Origin: DASXMX01 sp036495445
GTDB taxonomy: Bacteria; Planctomycetota; Phycisphaerae; Tepidisphaerales; Tepidisphaeraceae
NCBI GenBank assembly: GCA_036495445.1
Contig: DASXMX010000515.1
Span: 1-22,655, forward strand
DNA length: 22,655 nt
Direction of reading: 5' to 3'
The position numbers were made by a program, and so were the translations under genes. Of this stretch, positions 16,408-22,655 are shown in pieces. A model generated the notes under the pieces. The model saw nothing but the letters and a program-made list of their open reading frames with translations. It did no database searches and was not told where the DNA came from. Numbering within the stretch: position 1 is the stretch's first letter; each line of letters opens with the position of its first letter.

Positions 16408-17430
16408 ATGAGTGCAGCGAAAGCAACGGATACGCCCGCCGCGACCGGACCCGCCGGCGCGGCGCCGACGGCCCTGGCCGCCGACCTGGTTCCGTTCATC
16501 GGTGATCCGTCCGCCTTCCTGATACTTGCCCGCGTGGCCGGGGTGGGGGCGGTGGCACAAGACGGCGGCGTTTGGGAGCAGGGGACGGTCCGGCTGACGG
16601 TGGTGGAGGTGTTCCGCGGCGAGCGCCTCCGCGCGGGCGATACGCTGGCGGTCCCCTTTGTCCGGATGGCCGGTCAGGAACTTCGCGCGCGCAACCCGGA
16701 GAACAACTGGAACAACCTGGACCTGAGCCCCGGGTCATTGATGATCATCGCCTGCCGGCCGGCCGCGCCGGCCCCGGCGACCGGCCCGGCCACCCGGCCG
16801 GCCGAGCCGCAACCCTGGGCGGCGGTTGCCGCCCAGCAGGTCGCCGCGGCGGATGACCCGGCCGTGGCAGACGTGCGGCGGGCCGTGCAGATCGAAGCCC
16901 TGCCGCCCGACCGACGCGTCCATCCCCTTCAGGATGCCTTGATCGAATCCGACGGGCTTCTGCGACGCTACGCGATCGATGCGATCGCCGCCCGGCACGT
17001 CGTCCCCCGGGCGGCCGCGGTTGACATGCTCGACAACGCCATCAATTCGCCCCGCGCCGACCGAGACGCCAAGCTGGCACTGGCCGAACCGCTGGTGACC
17101 GACGACCTGTTCCGGGCACCCCCGGCGGTTGACCCGGTGAACGTTCATGTCGTCTCGGTGCTGGCCCACGGTTTGGTGACCGAACCGGACCCGGAGCGGC
17201 GGATGATGTGGGTGAAATTCCTCTCCAGCCAGGTGATGCAGGAGTTTTCGGAAGATCCCAAGGCCGACCGCGCGGCGCGGCAGGAGCTGGTCCGCGCCGT
17301 CCGCACCCCGCCGCCCAAGCAGATTCTGGGCATGCTGTTGGTCCAGGCGGAGCACGGTTCGCCGGCGGAGCAGACGCTCACCCGCGACCTGAGCAACGTA
17401 TGGCACGAAGCCGCCGCCGCACAGCGTTGA
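16408..17430 (+). CDS. Unrecognised cytoplasmic-type protein in the T6SS cassette
   Basis: Encodes 340 residues of no family I recognise. The N-terminal third looks like a small beta-rich domain (FLILARVAGVGAVAQDGGVW; TVRLTVVEVFRGERLRAGDT; LSPGSLMIIACRP). A Pro/Ala linker follows (about 118-150). The C-terminal half is mostly helical, resembling HEAT-like repeats (LLRRYAIDAIAARHVV; MWVKFLSSQVMQEFSED). No signal peptide or membrane segment was seen. The gene starts 21 bases after the 612-residue gene and ends 36 bases before the next. It could be a chaperone/adaptor or an immunity-type protein for cargo encoded beside it; the sequence does not decide. Confidence 0.7.
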   Translation: MSAAKATDTPAATGPAGAAPTALAADLVPFIGDPSAFLILARVAGVGAVAQDGGVWEQGTVRLTVVEVFRGERLRAGDTLAVPFVRMAGQELRARNPENNWNNLDLSPGSLMIIACRPAAPAPATGPATRPAEPQPWAAVAAQQVAAADDPAVADVRRAVQIEALPPDRRVHPLQDALIESDGLLRRYAIDAIAARHVVPRAAAVDMLDNAINSPRADRDAKLALAEPLVTDDLFRAPPAVDPVNVHVVSVLAHGLVTEPDPERRMMWVKFLSSQVMQEFSEDPKADRAARQELVRAVRTPPPKQILGMLLVQAEHGSPAEQTLTRDLSNVWHEAAAAQR

Positions 17431-17466
17431 TGGCCCAACACGAACGGCTCAAGGAAGCGATTTCAG

Positions 17467-18156
17467 ATGAGCAGCGCGGCCCCACCAACGATCGAGTCGC
17501 TTGCGACGAAAATGCCCGATCGCAAGGGCGTGCTCTGGGCGGTGGAGAGTTGCAAGCTGGTGAAGTCGAAGATGTCGCCGCTCGATCAGCAGGCGTCTGC
17601 CGCGGCCGAGCAATGGGTGAAGCAGCCGACCCCCGCGAACCAGGCTGCCGCCGCAGCGGCAGCGAAGAAGACCGATTATCAAGGCCCCGGCGCCTGGGCG
17701 GCGCAAGCGGTGGCATGGGCCCCGCCCGGGGCCGGCGCTGCACCGTCTGCGTCGGTGCCCTTGGCAAGTGGAATAACGCCGAACGCCGCGGGCTCCGCCC
17801 GCGGGACCGCTCCCGGTGTCGTTCCCCTCAACGTGACGGGCGGGGGGCATTCGTCCGCGGCGCTGACCGGGTCGCTGGTGTCGGTCGCGGTCGCCGGCAG
17901 TGTGTCGATTGCCGCCGCGCTGTTCGCGGGGGTCAAACCTCCCGCGAACCAGCCCACCGCCGTGGGAACCGCCCCGCAACCCGCCGGGCCATCATCACTG
18001 CCCGGCGCGCCGAAGGTCCCGGCGATGCCGGGCGTCCCGAAATTGCCACCGATGCCGCCACCTCCGTCCCCCGCGGAGCTGACGAAGATCGCGCACGTAC
18101 AGAAACCGTTTATTGACTTGGGTCAGAAGATTCTGCTGGACAAGAGCCCGCTATAA
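17467..18156 (+). CDS. Small Ala/Pro-rich protein with one likely membrane segment
   Basis: Encodes 229 residues. The N-terminal 90 residues are mostly helical (ATKMPDRKGVLWAVESCKLV; AAEQWVKQPTPANQAAAAAA; GPGAWAAQAVAWAPPG). A single hydrophobic segment lies at about 137-158 (SLVSVAVAGSVSIAAALFAG). The following Pro-rich stretch (KVPAMPGVPKLPPMPPPPSP) ends in a short charged helix (IDLGQKILLDKS). From memory, small proteins with this kind of N-terminal helix pattern occur near T6SS genes in planctomycetes and myxobacteria, but I could not verify this and assign no family. AAGGAA at 17451-17456 supports the start. Its position just before the PAAR gene suggests a link with spike loading, or membrane-bound immunity; both are guesses. 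Confidence 0.7.
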   Translation: MSSAAPPTIESLATKMPDRKGVLWAVESCKLVKSKMSPLDQQASAAAEQWVKQPTPANQAAAAAAAKKTDYQGPGAWAAQAVAWAPPGAGAAPSASVPLASGITPNAAGSARGTAPGVVPLNVTGGGHSSAALTGSLVSVAVAGSVSIAAALFAGVKPPANQPTAVGTAPQPAGPSSLPGAPKVPAMPGVPKLPPMPPPPSPAELTKIAHVQKPFIDLGQKILLDKSPL

Positions 18157-18187
18157 CGCGAATGCTCATGTGACCTGCGAGGTTCCT

Positions 18188-18487
18188 ATGCCGCCCGCCG
18201 CTCGACTGACTGATATGCACGTCTGCCCGATGGTCACGCCCGGCGTGCCGCCGATCCCGCACGTGGGCGGGCCGATCACCGGCCCTGGCGCGCCGACGGT
18301 GCTGATCGGGGGCATGCCCGCAGCCACACTGGGGGACATGTGCGTCTGCGTCGGCCCGCCCTCAACCATCATTCTCGGCTCCATGACGGTCCTGATCGGC
18401 GGCAAGCCCGCCGCCCGCATGGGCGACATGACCGCCCACGGCGGGACGATCGTCTTGGGGTGTCCCACAGTCATGATCGGAGGTTAG
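18188..18487 (+). CDS. PAAR-domain spike tip protein
   Basis: Encodes 99 residues and consists of a PAAR domain only. The motif series is PPAARLTDMHVCPM at the N-terminus, APTVLIGGMPAATLGDMCVC in the middle, MTVLIGGKPAARMGDMTAHG, and CPTVMIGG at the end, with His and Cys residues placed to bind the tip metal ion. PAAR proteins sharpen the VgrG trimer and can carry cargo. There is no fused effector domain. GAGG at 18179-18182 is five bases from the ATG. It is the last + strand gene of the operon and lies six genes downstream of vgrG. Confidence 0.95.
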   Translation: MPPAARLTDMHVCPMVTPGVPPIPHVGGPITGPGAPTVLIGGMPAATLGDMCVCVGPPSTIILGSMTVLIGGKPAARMGDMTAHGGTIVLGCPTVMIGG

Positions 18488-18499
18488 TGACGGGGAGCG

Positions 18500-18588
18500 A
18501 TTGCAAGTTGCAAATTGCAATTTGCAAAGTGAGGGAGAAACGCCTCTCTCAATTCCCAATTGGCAATTATCAATTTGCAATTTGCAAT
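18500..18588. repeat. AT-rich inverted repeat between convergent genes; possible terminator
   Basis: The 18-base arms 18500-18517 and 18571-18588 are inverted copies with one mismatch, built from repeated ATTGCAA/TTGCAAT units. The space between holds further partly palindromic TTGCAAA/CAATTGG sequence. The element is far more AT-rich than its surroundings and fills most of the 136-base gap after the PAAR stop. Similar TTGCAA-based repeats are familiar to me as dispersed elements in planctomycete and other genomes, recollected and not tested. Lying between convergent transcripts it could fold as a bidirectional terminator, although the arms end in no clear T-run. Confidence 0.65.
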
Positions 18589-18623
18589 GCATCCTCCCAA
18601 GTCAGGTTGAACTGACGCGGCGT

Positions 18624-19136
18624 TTATCGCTTCCGCGACGATCGGCCTGAAGCGGCCGCGACCAGCTTCCGTTGCGCACGCCCGCGCGGGGCGGCCTTGG
18701 CCTTCGCCTTTCGCGCCGCCCGCGGCTTCTTGCCGGTGAACGTCGCCTCGTCCTGTTCCCAGGCGGCGATGTTGCGCTGGAAGATATCGCCGACGATCCG
18801 GCGGACGTCCTTCACGTCACGCCCGCCGGCGCGGGGCATCATCATCCAGCAGACGACCATCGCCTGCCGCAGGAACTGGTCGGCCGCGTGCGGCAGCAGG
18901 TCCTCGAAGAAGGCGGTGGGCGTCGGCTTCTTGATGCGCGCCCAGACCGCCATGTTCCGGTCGAACACCTGCAGCGCCGCCGCGCGCACGGCGGTCAGCG
19001 TCCGCCCCTCGGCCGGCGACTCGCGCCAGCAGGCGTCGAGCATCTGCCGCACGAGGTGGTCCACCCCGTGCGGGCCGAGCGTCTGGTACAACTCCGACGG
19101 CGTCTTGGCCGTCCAGCGGTAGGCTTCCCAGGACAT
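18624..19136 (-). CDS. Uncharacterised tandem-duplicated protein with basic tail
   Basis: Encodes 170 residues of no recognised family. The chain is an internal duplication with a 60-61 residue period. TLGPHGVDHLVRQMLDACW (19-37) aligns with DLLPHAADQFLRQAMVVCW (79-97), and VFDRNMAVW (57-65) aligns with IFQRNIAAW (118-126). Residues about 134-170 form a Lys/Arg/Ala-rich tail (KKPRAARKAKAKAAPRGR) resembling histone-H1-like or nucleic-acid-binding tails. No signal peptide is present. It starts 16 bases after the DUF4870 gene on the same strand and is probably co-transcribed with it. Nothing ties it to the T6SS, which is on the opposite strand. A nucleic-acid-binding role is only suggested by the tail. 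Confidence 0.75.
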   Translation of the reverse strand: MSWEAYRWTAKTPSELYQTLGPHGVDHLVRQMLDACWRESPAEGRTLTAVRAAALQVFDRNMAVWARIKKPTPTAFFEDLLPHAADQFLRQAMVVCWMMMPRAGGRDVKDVRRIVGDIFQRNIAAWEQDEATFTGKKPRAARKAKAKAAPRGRAQRKLVAAASGRSSRKR

Positions 19137-19152
19137 ATGCGTTCGCGATCGC

Positions 19153-19611
19153 CTATTTGACCATGCGGATGTTGAACGGGTAACGATAGGCGATCCCTTC
19201 CTTGGCTTTCATCGCGCCCATGATGCTGAAGACGACGCTGCAGATCCAGACCAGAGGAATGATCAGAAAGCCGATGCAGAAGAACGACAACACGCCGCCC
19301 AAAACGTAGCCGATCAACATGACCAGGTGGAAATTCAACGCTTCCTTCCCCTGGTCATCGACGAAGGGGCTTTGGTCCTTCTTGATCAGCCAGACGATGA
19401 GCGGCCCAATGAAGCCGAAGATTCCCAGCAGATGGGCGAGCATGCCCATCGTCTTGTCGTCCTGGGTCGGCGCAGGGCCGGCATACACCGGCGCGCCGGC
19501 GGGCGTCGTCCCGGAGTGGTCGATTGGCGTGCCTCCGGCCGGGGTGCCGGTCGGGGGCGTGGGCGGAACGTCCGGGGTGCCTTCCGGAGGATGCGTCGGA
19601 ATATCAGACAT
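19153..19611 (-). CDS. DUF4870 family membrane protein
   Basis: Encodes 152 residues. A Pro/Thr/Gly-rich N-terminus (about 1-50, with PTPPTGTPAGGTPIDHSGTT) precedes the DUF4870 core. The core contains DDKTMGMLAHLLGIFGFIGP (first membrane helix), LIVWLIKKDQSPFVDDQGKE, ALNFHLVMLIGYVLGGVLSF and the hydrophobic CIGFLIIPLVWICSVVFSIM, giving about three to four membrane helices. The ending GIAYRYPFNIRMVK is typical of the family. The function of the family is not established; it is a small integral inner-membrane protein. The ATG at 19611 is preceded on the - strand by AAGAGGGAA (19621-19629), a good ribosome binding site, and longer versions lack support. Confidence 0.88.
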   Translation of the reverse strand: MSDIPTHPPEGTPDVPPTPPTGTPAGGTPIDHSGTTPAGAPVYAGPAPTQDDKTMGMLAHLLGIFGFIGPLIVWLIKKDQSPFVDDQGKEALNFHLVMLIGYVLGGVLSFFCIGFLIIPLVWICSVVFSIMGAMKAKEGIAYRYPFNIRMVK

Positions 19612-19802
19612 AAACCACACTTCCCTCTTGTGTAAATGCGTCCGTGGGATCTTCCCGCGTAGCGGTCGGACCGAAGGTCCACCTGTTTGCCACCCCGCGA
19701 GCCCAAGGACTTCTCTCAATACAAGTCCGCAATTAGTATGGTTTTGTAGATTATAATTTGCAATAAAAACTTGACGTGCAAGGACGAAATTCGGACAAAT
19801 CC
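19612..19802 (-). promoter_or_regulatory. AT-rich spacer with probable promoter for the two small - strand genes
   Basis: This 191-base gap separates hrpA from the DUF4870 gene. A - strand TATAAT sits at 19750-19755 within an AT-rich patch (19730-19770), about 140 bases upstream of the start codon. I found no well-spaced -35 box: the nearest TTGCAC (19776-19781) is 20 bases away. A short perfect hairpin, GGACC-GAA-GGTCC at 19668-19680, lies in the presumed leader and could be a weak terminator of hrpA or a leader structure. Confidence 0.35.
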
Positions 19803-21893
19803 CTAGCCCCGAACGTCTTCCCACAAGCGGGCGAGCCGCGCTGCGGAAACGGGGCCCGCCGCCTTTAACTCCTGGGCGAACAGCGAGACGCGGAACTCTT
19901 CCAGCATCCACCGATACTGCTCCAACGCCCCGTCGCGCACGCCCCGCTCGCGGGCGCGGGCGGCGGCCTGCTTGTACTGATCCCAGAGCGGCCGGACCTC
20001 GCCCATCGCCTGCAGGTCGCGATTCAGCCCTGCGTTCGCGAGCTTCTTGAGACGGATTTCAATCCCCCGCAAATACCGCGGCACGTTCCGCAGCCACGTG
20101 AAAGGGGTGCGGACCACCAACCCGCGATAGACCAGGTGCGCAAGCTGGTCGCGCATGTCGCGGATCGAGTCGCTCCAGAGCGGGGGGAAGTCCCCCGTGA
20201 ACTGCAGATCGAGCGCGTGATAGGCCTCTAGTGCCTGCGCGACGATGTCCGAGACTTCGTTCGCCGCGGCCGACAGCCGCCTCCAACCGGCCTCGGCTCG
20301 GGCGGCGAAGGCATCGCGGGTGCGCACATCGGGGTTCGCCTCGTCATCGAAGAATGCGCGGTCTGCGATTGCGAGCAGCAGGTTCTCGCGCAGGTCGTCG
20401 CACCGGCCGATCGTCGCGTAGTAGAGGCAGAGCCGATCGAGGTCGGGCAGGGTTCGCTCGATGTATTCCAGTTCGCTGGCGACCTGCAGCATGAACAGCC
20501 GCCGCAGCCCGCCGCGCATCGCCTCGGCGGCGGCGTCGGGCTGGTCGAAGAGGCGGATCGAAACCGAGCGGCCCGCGTCGACGATCGCCGGATACCCATT
20601 GAGCGTCATCCCGGCGTGGGCGATTTCCACGCGATCGGGCAGATGCCCGAAATCCCAGCGGTGCAGGCCGTCGCGGTGATACTCGGGCGGCGGGGCCGCG
20701 GCGAAGCTGGCGCGGGCCTGCATCCCGAGCCGCCGGCGGATCTCCACCAGGTCGCGCCCCATTGCGACTTCCTTCCCCTGATCGTCCACCACGCAGAAGT
20801 TCATCCGCAGGTACTCGGGGAGCGTTTCGGGTTGGAAATCGGACGCCTGTACGGGCCCGCCGCTCACTTTGCCGAGGTAATGCCCCAGCGCATCGAGCAT
20901 CGGCCCGTCCAACGGTTTGAGTTCGGCCGCCGCCTTGTTCGCGTGCTCGGGCACGGGAACGAACAGCACGCGCAGCGACTTGGGCAGCGTGCGGATCAAC
21001 GCGACAAAGAGATCCACCCGAAACCCGGGCACCAGCCACTGGAACGGCTCGGGCGGAAGTTGGTTCACGCCGGCGAGCGGGATGGTCACCGTGATCCCGT
21101 CGGCGCGGTCGCGCGGCTCGAATCGGTATTCCAGCGGGAACGTCGCGCCGGCGATCGTGATTGAATCCGGGTACAGCTCTTCCGTAACACCCAGAGCCGG
21201 GTGGAGCATCAGGTCCCGGCGGCTCATGAACAGGAGCCGGGGATTGTTCTTTTCCGCGACGCGGCGCCACTTCTCGAACTCGTCGGCGGTGTAGACCCGC
21301 TGCGGGACCCGGGCGTCGTAGAACGTGAACCGGGCCTTGGCGTCCACCAGCACGTCCCGCCGCCGGGCCTTGGCTTCCAGCGTCTGCACGCCCTGCACGA
21401 GTGTTTGGTTGTGGAGGAAGAACGGCGCGGCGGTCTGGTATTCGCCCAGCACCAGCGCGTGATGGATGAAGATCTCCCGCGCCTGCCGCGGCTCGATCGG
21501 GCCGAAGTGGACCTTCCGCCGCGGCACGAGCGTGAGCCCGTGGAGCGTCACCTTCTCGTACGCCAGCACGCGGCCGATGTCCGCCCGCCAGTGCGGGTCG
21601 GAGAGCGTCCGCTTGACCATGTGCGCCGCCGCCCGCTCCACCCACAGCGGGTGAACGCCGGCGACCGTGCGCGCGTACAGTCGCGTCGTTTCGACGAGTT
21701 CCGCCGCCATCGTCCATGGCGGCCGGTGCCGGAAGAGTGCCGAACCGGGGAACAGGTGAAACTTCTTCCCCCGCACGCCCGAATACTCATGCCCGTCCGA
21801 CCGCGCCCCAACGTTGCCGAGAAGGCCAGTCAGCAGCGCACGGTGGATCGCATCCTGTTTCCGCGGCGGAAGTTCGTTGGGCGTTTCGGACAC
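19803..21893 (-). CDS. hrpA: C-terminal half of ATP-dependent helicase HrpA (helicase core absent)
   Basis: Encodes 696 residues from a GTG start at 21893. The N-terminus (IHRALLTGLLGNVG, FHLFPGSALFRHRPPW, MAAELVETTRLYARTVAG) is the OB-fold-like segment that normally follows the helicase and HA2 parts of HrpA. The rest is the DUF3418 region (RRRDVLVDAKARFTFYDARV, DRADGITVTIPLAGVNQLPP, WLVPGFRVDLFVALIRTLPK, RVLFVPVPEHANK, LHRWDFGHLPD, QYRWMLEEFRVSLFAQEL). Full HrpA is about 1300 residues with two RecA domains (GxGKT and DEAH boxes) at the N-terminus; none of that is present. The upstream frame closes at a TGA at 21924-21926, and beyond lie a spacer and a + strand pilin-like gene. So this is a 5'-truncated or split gene. 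No strong ribosome binding site precedes the GTG. It may be a pseudogene or a stand-alone DUF3418 protein. Confidence 0.88.
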   Translation of the reverse strand: MSETPNELPPRKQDAIHRALLTGLLGNVGARSDGHEYSGVRGKKFHLFPGSALFRHRPPWTMAAELVETTRLYARTVAGVHPLWVERAAAHMVKRTLSDPHWRADIGRVLAYEKVTLHGLTLVPRRKVHFGPIEPRQAREIFIHHALVLGEYQTAAPFFLHNQTLVQGVQTLEAKARRRDVLVDAKARFTFYDARVPQRVYTADEFEKWRRVAEKNNPRLLFMSRRDLMLHPALGVTEELYPDSITIAGATFPLEYRFEPRDRADGITVTIPLAGVNQLPPEPFQWLVPGFRVDLFVALIRTLPKSLRVLFVPVPEHANKAAAELKPLDGPMLDALGHYLGKVSGGPVQASDFQPETLPEYLRMNFCVVDDQGKEVAMGRDLVEIRRRLGMQARASFAAAPPPEYHRDGLHRWDFGHLPDRVEIAHAGMTLNGYPAIVDAGRSVSIRLFDQPDAAAEAMRGGLRRLFMLQVASELEYIERTLPDLDRLCLYYATIGRCDDLRENLLLAIADRAFFDDEANPDVRTRDAFAARAEAGWRRLSAAANEVSDIVAQALEAYHALDLQFTGDFPPLWSDSIRDMRDQLAHLVYRGLVVRTPFTWLRNVPRYLRGIEIRLKKLANAGLNRDLQAMGEVRPLWDQYKQAAARARERGVRDGALEQYRWMLEEFRVSLFAQELKAAGPVSAARLARLWEDVRG

Positions 21894-22113
21894 GGGCGAT
21901 TGAAGGAGGATTGTCCCGGAGAATCAACGTGGTGCTACGGGAACATCATTCCATTAATAAAAACGCCTCATTTCACTCGAATCTGCCGTGCATTGGACGC
22001 AAGCGCCATTCATTCGTATATCCCCCTTGTGCCCGGATTGACGGCGGGGCCAAGTGGACGCCGGGGCAACCGGGAGGACGAAAGGGCCGGGAATTCGACG
22101 CCCGGCTTAGGCC
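21894..22113. other. Spacer between divergent truncated hrpA and PilX-like gene
   Basis: This 220-base gap has an AT-rich patch at about 21940-21980 that stands out from the GC-rich flanks. I see no remnant of HrpA helicase motifs on either strand, no transposase fragment, no tRNA and no clear inverted repeats. It contains the candidate + strand promoter at 21993-22022. If hrpA lost its 5' half by rearrangement, the junction probably lies in this stretch. Confidence 0.5.
21993..22022 (+). promoter_or_regulatory. Candidate sigma70-type promoter for the PilX-like gene
   Basis: TTGGAC at 21993-21998 and TATATC at 22017-22022 are separated by 18 bases, about 90 bases before the ATG at 22114. Planctomycete promoter rules are poorly known, so this is a pattern match only. 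Confidence 0.3.
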
Positions 22114-22655
22114 ATGGACATCCAACTTTCCGGGCGGTCGCGCGGGCGGTCGCGGGCGGTCGTTTGCATAAGCCGGCAGCGAGGCATCGCCTCAGTGCTG
22201 GCGATGCTCTATTTGGTGCTCTTCTCCACGCTCGCCATTGGGTTCTACGTGGGGGCCGGCATCCAGGGACAAGTTGCGCGCAACGACCGCATGATGCAGC
22301 AGGCCCAGATCGCCGCGGACAGCGGCATGAGCTGGATCCGCTGCCTGTTGGGCAATGCGCCGATCCCGGCCGGCCCGGCATCCGGGGTGATGGACGCGCT
22401 GGTCGCCCAGCTCGGCCCGATGCTGAACGGCACGCCGAACATGAGCGGGAACACCGTCAAGAACACCGGCGGCACGATCTGGGTCCCGGCTGCCAATCAA
22501 TGGGTGACCATCGATCCCGCGGCCGGCACCGCCTTCCGCGCCAAGATCACCAGCAGCGGCATCAACCTGATCGTCATCGTCACCGGCCGCGGTAACAGCA
22601 CCGGCGGCAGCGCCCTCGAGAAGGCGATCGAACTCCAGTACCAGCCGGCCGTCTT
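22114..22655 (+). CDS. PilX-like type IV pilus assembly or pseudopilin protein (3' partial)
   Basis: The frame is open from ATG 22114 to the right edge (about 180 residues visible). A basic N-terminal stretch (SGRSRGRSRAVV, SRQRG) is followed by a single hydrophobic helix (IASVLAMLYLVLFSTLAIGF, residues about 24-43), then QVARNDRMMQQAQIAADSGM. This is the pattern of the PilX N-terminal domain, where a helix is followed by an AQ-AA-SG segment. Such proteins are minor pilins or pilus assembly factors of type IV pilus-like systems in the inner membrane. The rest is Gly/Asn-rich and beta-like, with no other motif. The in-frame stop at 22108-22110 makes ATG 22114 the earliest start. No strong ribosome binding site is visible, so an internal start is possible. 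Confidence 0.7.
   Translation, partial: MDIQLSGRSRGRSRAVVCISRQRGIASVLAMLYLVLFSTLAIGFYVGAGIQGQVARNDRMMQQAQIAADSGMSWIRCLLGNAPIPAGPASGVMDALVAQLGPMLNGTPNMSGNTVKNTGGTIWVPAANQWVTIDPAAGTAFRAKITSSGINLIVIVTGRGNSTGGSALEKAIELQYQPAV

Noticed and set aside
14371..16560. A 729-residue open frame on the - strand
   Set aside because: Antisense shadow of the 612-residue + strand gene. Its product is Arg/Gly/Asp-rich with no recognisable fold, and the + strand genes have matching ribosome binding sites.
18500..18590. CRISPR-like short repeats
   Set aside because: The ATTGCAA units are short, overlapping and arranged as one inverted pair; there are no regular spacers and no cas genes in the window.
21201..22595. 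A 464-residue + strand frame across hrpA and the right end
   Set aside because: Its first part is the complement of conserved HrpA sequence, and its last part is out of frame with the PilX-like protein, which has a proper membrane helix.

Overview
The window is GC-rich DNA, fully packed with genes on the + strand up to about 18.5 kb and on the - strand from there to about 21.9 kb. It is the distal half of a type VI secretion system (T6SS) locus followed by a housekeeping or accessory segment. The host is most likely a planctomycete. The grounds are the style of the gene set, a DUF4870 protein, a PilX-like pilin, and two short palindromic elements of kinds I remember from planctomycete genomes. 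That placement is an inference from memory and was not tested.

Region 1 (2-7082) holds the structural and recycling T6SS genes in order: tagJ/impE (5' end outside the window), tssE, tssF, tssG and clpV/tssH. They are overlapping or nearly so and read as one operon. The remaining core genes (tssA, B, C, K, L, M and hcp) are not here and presumably lie to the left. clpV carries an in-frame palindromic insert of about 105 bp between its two AAA+ modules.

Region 2 (7117-11674) continues in the same direction. It has a TPR-methyltransferase fusion, an unrecognised 354-residue protein with an HHI-P motif and a later W-N-GP-R-DDPG motif (a candidate nuclease-like effector), and a plain VgrG spike protein without a C-terminal effector extension.

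Region 3 (11709-18487) is a VgrG-to-PAAR cargo cassette: six genes between the spike gene and its PAAR tip gene. Four consecutive proteins share a transthyretin-like beta-sandwich module. Two of these also carry peptidoglycan-binding modules (LysM, OmpA-like, PG_binding_1-like) but no signal peptide, as expected for proteins exported on a T6SS spike. Two further proteins (340 and 229 residues) are unrecognised. The likely joint action is that TssE/F/G form the baseplate, VgrG plus PAAR form the spike tip, the cassette proteins load on or beside the tip, and ClpV recycles the sheath.

Region 4 (18488-22655) starts with a short palindromic repeat between convergent genes. Next come two small - strand genes (a tandem-duplicated protein with a basic tail, and a DUF4870 membrane protein), then a - strand gene encoding only the C-terminal half of HrpA (no helicase core), and finally the start of a + strand PilX-like gene that runs off the right end. 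No rRNA, tRNA, CRISPR array, transposase or integrase was seen. No gene-free stretch exceeds about 220 bases.
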